NCBI GenBank assembly: GCA_027451455.1
Contig: DAIDJI010000374.1
Span: 1-5,843 of the forward strand
Direction: 5' to 3'
DNA from: Planctomycetales bacterium
Lineage (GTDB): Bacteria; Planctomycetota; Planctomycetia; Isosphaerales; Isosphaeraceae
Length of the DNA stretch: 5,843 nucleotides
Made by a program: the position numbers and the translations under genes. The first letter of the stretch is position 1, and every line of letters begins with the position of its first letter. The notes below the pieces were generated by a model. It was not told where the DNA came from, did no database searches, and saw only the letters and a program-made list of their open reading frames with translations. This document shows, piece after piece, positions 5,690-5,843 of the stretch.

Positions 5690-5843
5690 TCAAGAGCGGC
5701 CTCCGGCGATCACCAGCTTGCGGAGCAAGACCTCGGGGTCGGCCGGCTTGGTGATGTGGTCGTCGAAGCCGGAAGAGAGGGGCGAAGAACGGGTATCGCG
5801 GCCGCGCAAACGGCAGACGCGTACGACGGCGAGGAGCCGGGAG
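5690..5843 (-). CDS. C-terminal end of a response-regulator receiver-type protein (partial, possibly degenerate)
   Basis: A minus-strand frame runs from the window edge to a TGA at 5692-5690. Its last 27 residues before the stop, from SGFDDHITKPADPEVLLRKL onward, match the end of CheY-like receiver domains: the short stretch before strand 5, the conserved Lys-Pro pair, and the start of helix 5 (the common GFDxHLxKPxDPxxL pattern, frequent in hybrid histidine kinases). Such proteins carry a phosphoryl signal on an aspartate, which here would lie outside the window. The residues before that point, including RVCRLRGRDTRSSPLSS, do not look like the expected strand 4/helix 4 region, where something like an ALTGY motif and a charged helix are usual. 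The gene could therefore be a remnant, a fusion or a diverged copy, or have a frameshift or sequence error near the edge. The receiver tail is clear; the state of the gene is not. Confidence 0.5.
   Translation of the reverse strand, partial: SRLLAVVRVCRLRGRDTRSSPLSSGFDDHITKPADPEVLLRKLVIAGGRS

Noticed and set aside
5122..5754. 210-residue plus-strand open frame at the right side
   Set aside because: Runs antisense to the small membrane protein, which has a strong ribosome site, membrane helices and paired cysteines; the plus-strand product has none.
1..5843. CRISPR arrays, tRNA or rRNA genes, insertion sequences, attachment sites
   Set aside because: Reading both strands, I saw no regularly spaced repeats, cloverleaf-like segments, rRNA motifs, transposase domains or terminal inverted repeats.

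Overview
This window is GC-rich, with G/C strongly preferred at third codon positions in the real genes. It looks like chromosomal DNA from a planctomycete, possibly of the Isosphaeraceae type. The lineage call is an inference. It rests mainly on the minus-strand gene at 5029-5580, whose N-terminus (Arg-rich, then RFTIGQMMWAILFVGG) resembles a start I recall as recurrent in small planctomycetal membrane proteins. The GC content and a receiver-type protein tail at the right edge fit but do not prove it.

Layout. Positions 1-54 may hold the last codons of a gene entering from the left. Positions 55-274 are non-coding and relatively AT-rich, and probably carry the leader and promoter of the main gene set. 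Three plus-strand genes follow in a row. The first (275-2359) matches the N-terminal two thirds of VioB/RebD/StaD-type iminophenyl-pyruvate dimer synthases. The second (2436-3665) matches their C-terminal ferritin-like domain and keeps a complete di-iron ligand set. The third (3754-5016) is an EntS-like major facilitator exporter. Gaps of 76 and 88 bases and a shared strand suggest one transcription unit. A perfect extended -10 box (TGCTATAAT) over the end of the second gene may add an internal promoter for the exporter. The exporter gene meets a minus-strand gene (5029-5580) tail to tail with 12 bases between them; that gene encodes a small two-helix membrane protein with a zinc-ribbon-like cysteine pattern. 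At the right edge, a minus-strand frame (5690-5843) ends like a response-regulator receiver domain.

How the genes may work together. In violacein and indolocarbazole pathways, VioB/RebD/StaD couples two imine molecules made by a tryptophan oxidase (VioA/RebO/StaO). Here the single large enzyme is encoded as two adjacent proteins with the break at the natural domain boundary. No tryptophan oxidase and no recognisable VioC, VioD or VioE is present in the window; the neighbour is an exporter. The most interesting reading is a split, stand-alone VioB-like oxidative enzyme coupled to export of an unknown small product. The split and the homology are read from the sequence and from remembered family sequences. 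The substrate and product are unknown.
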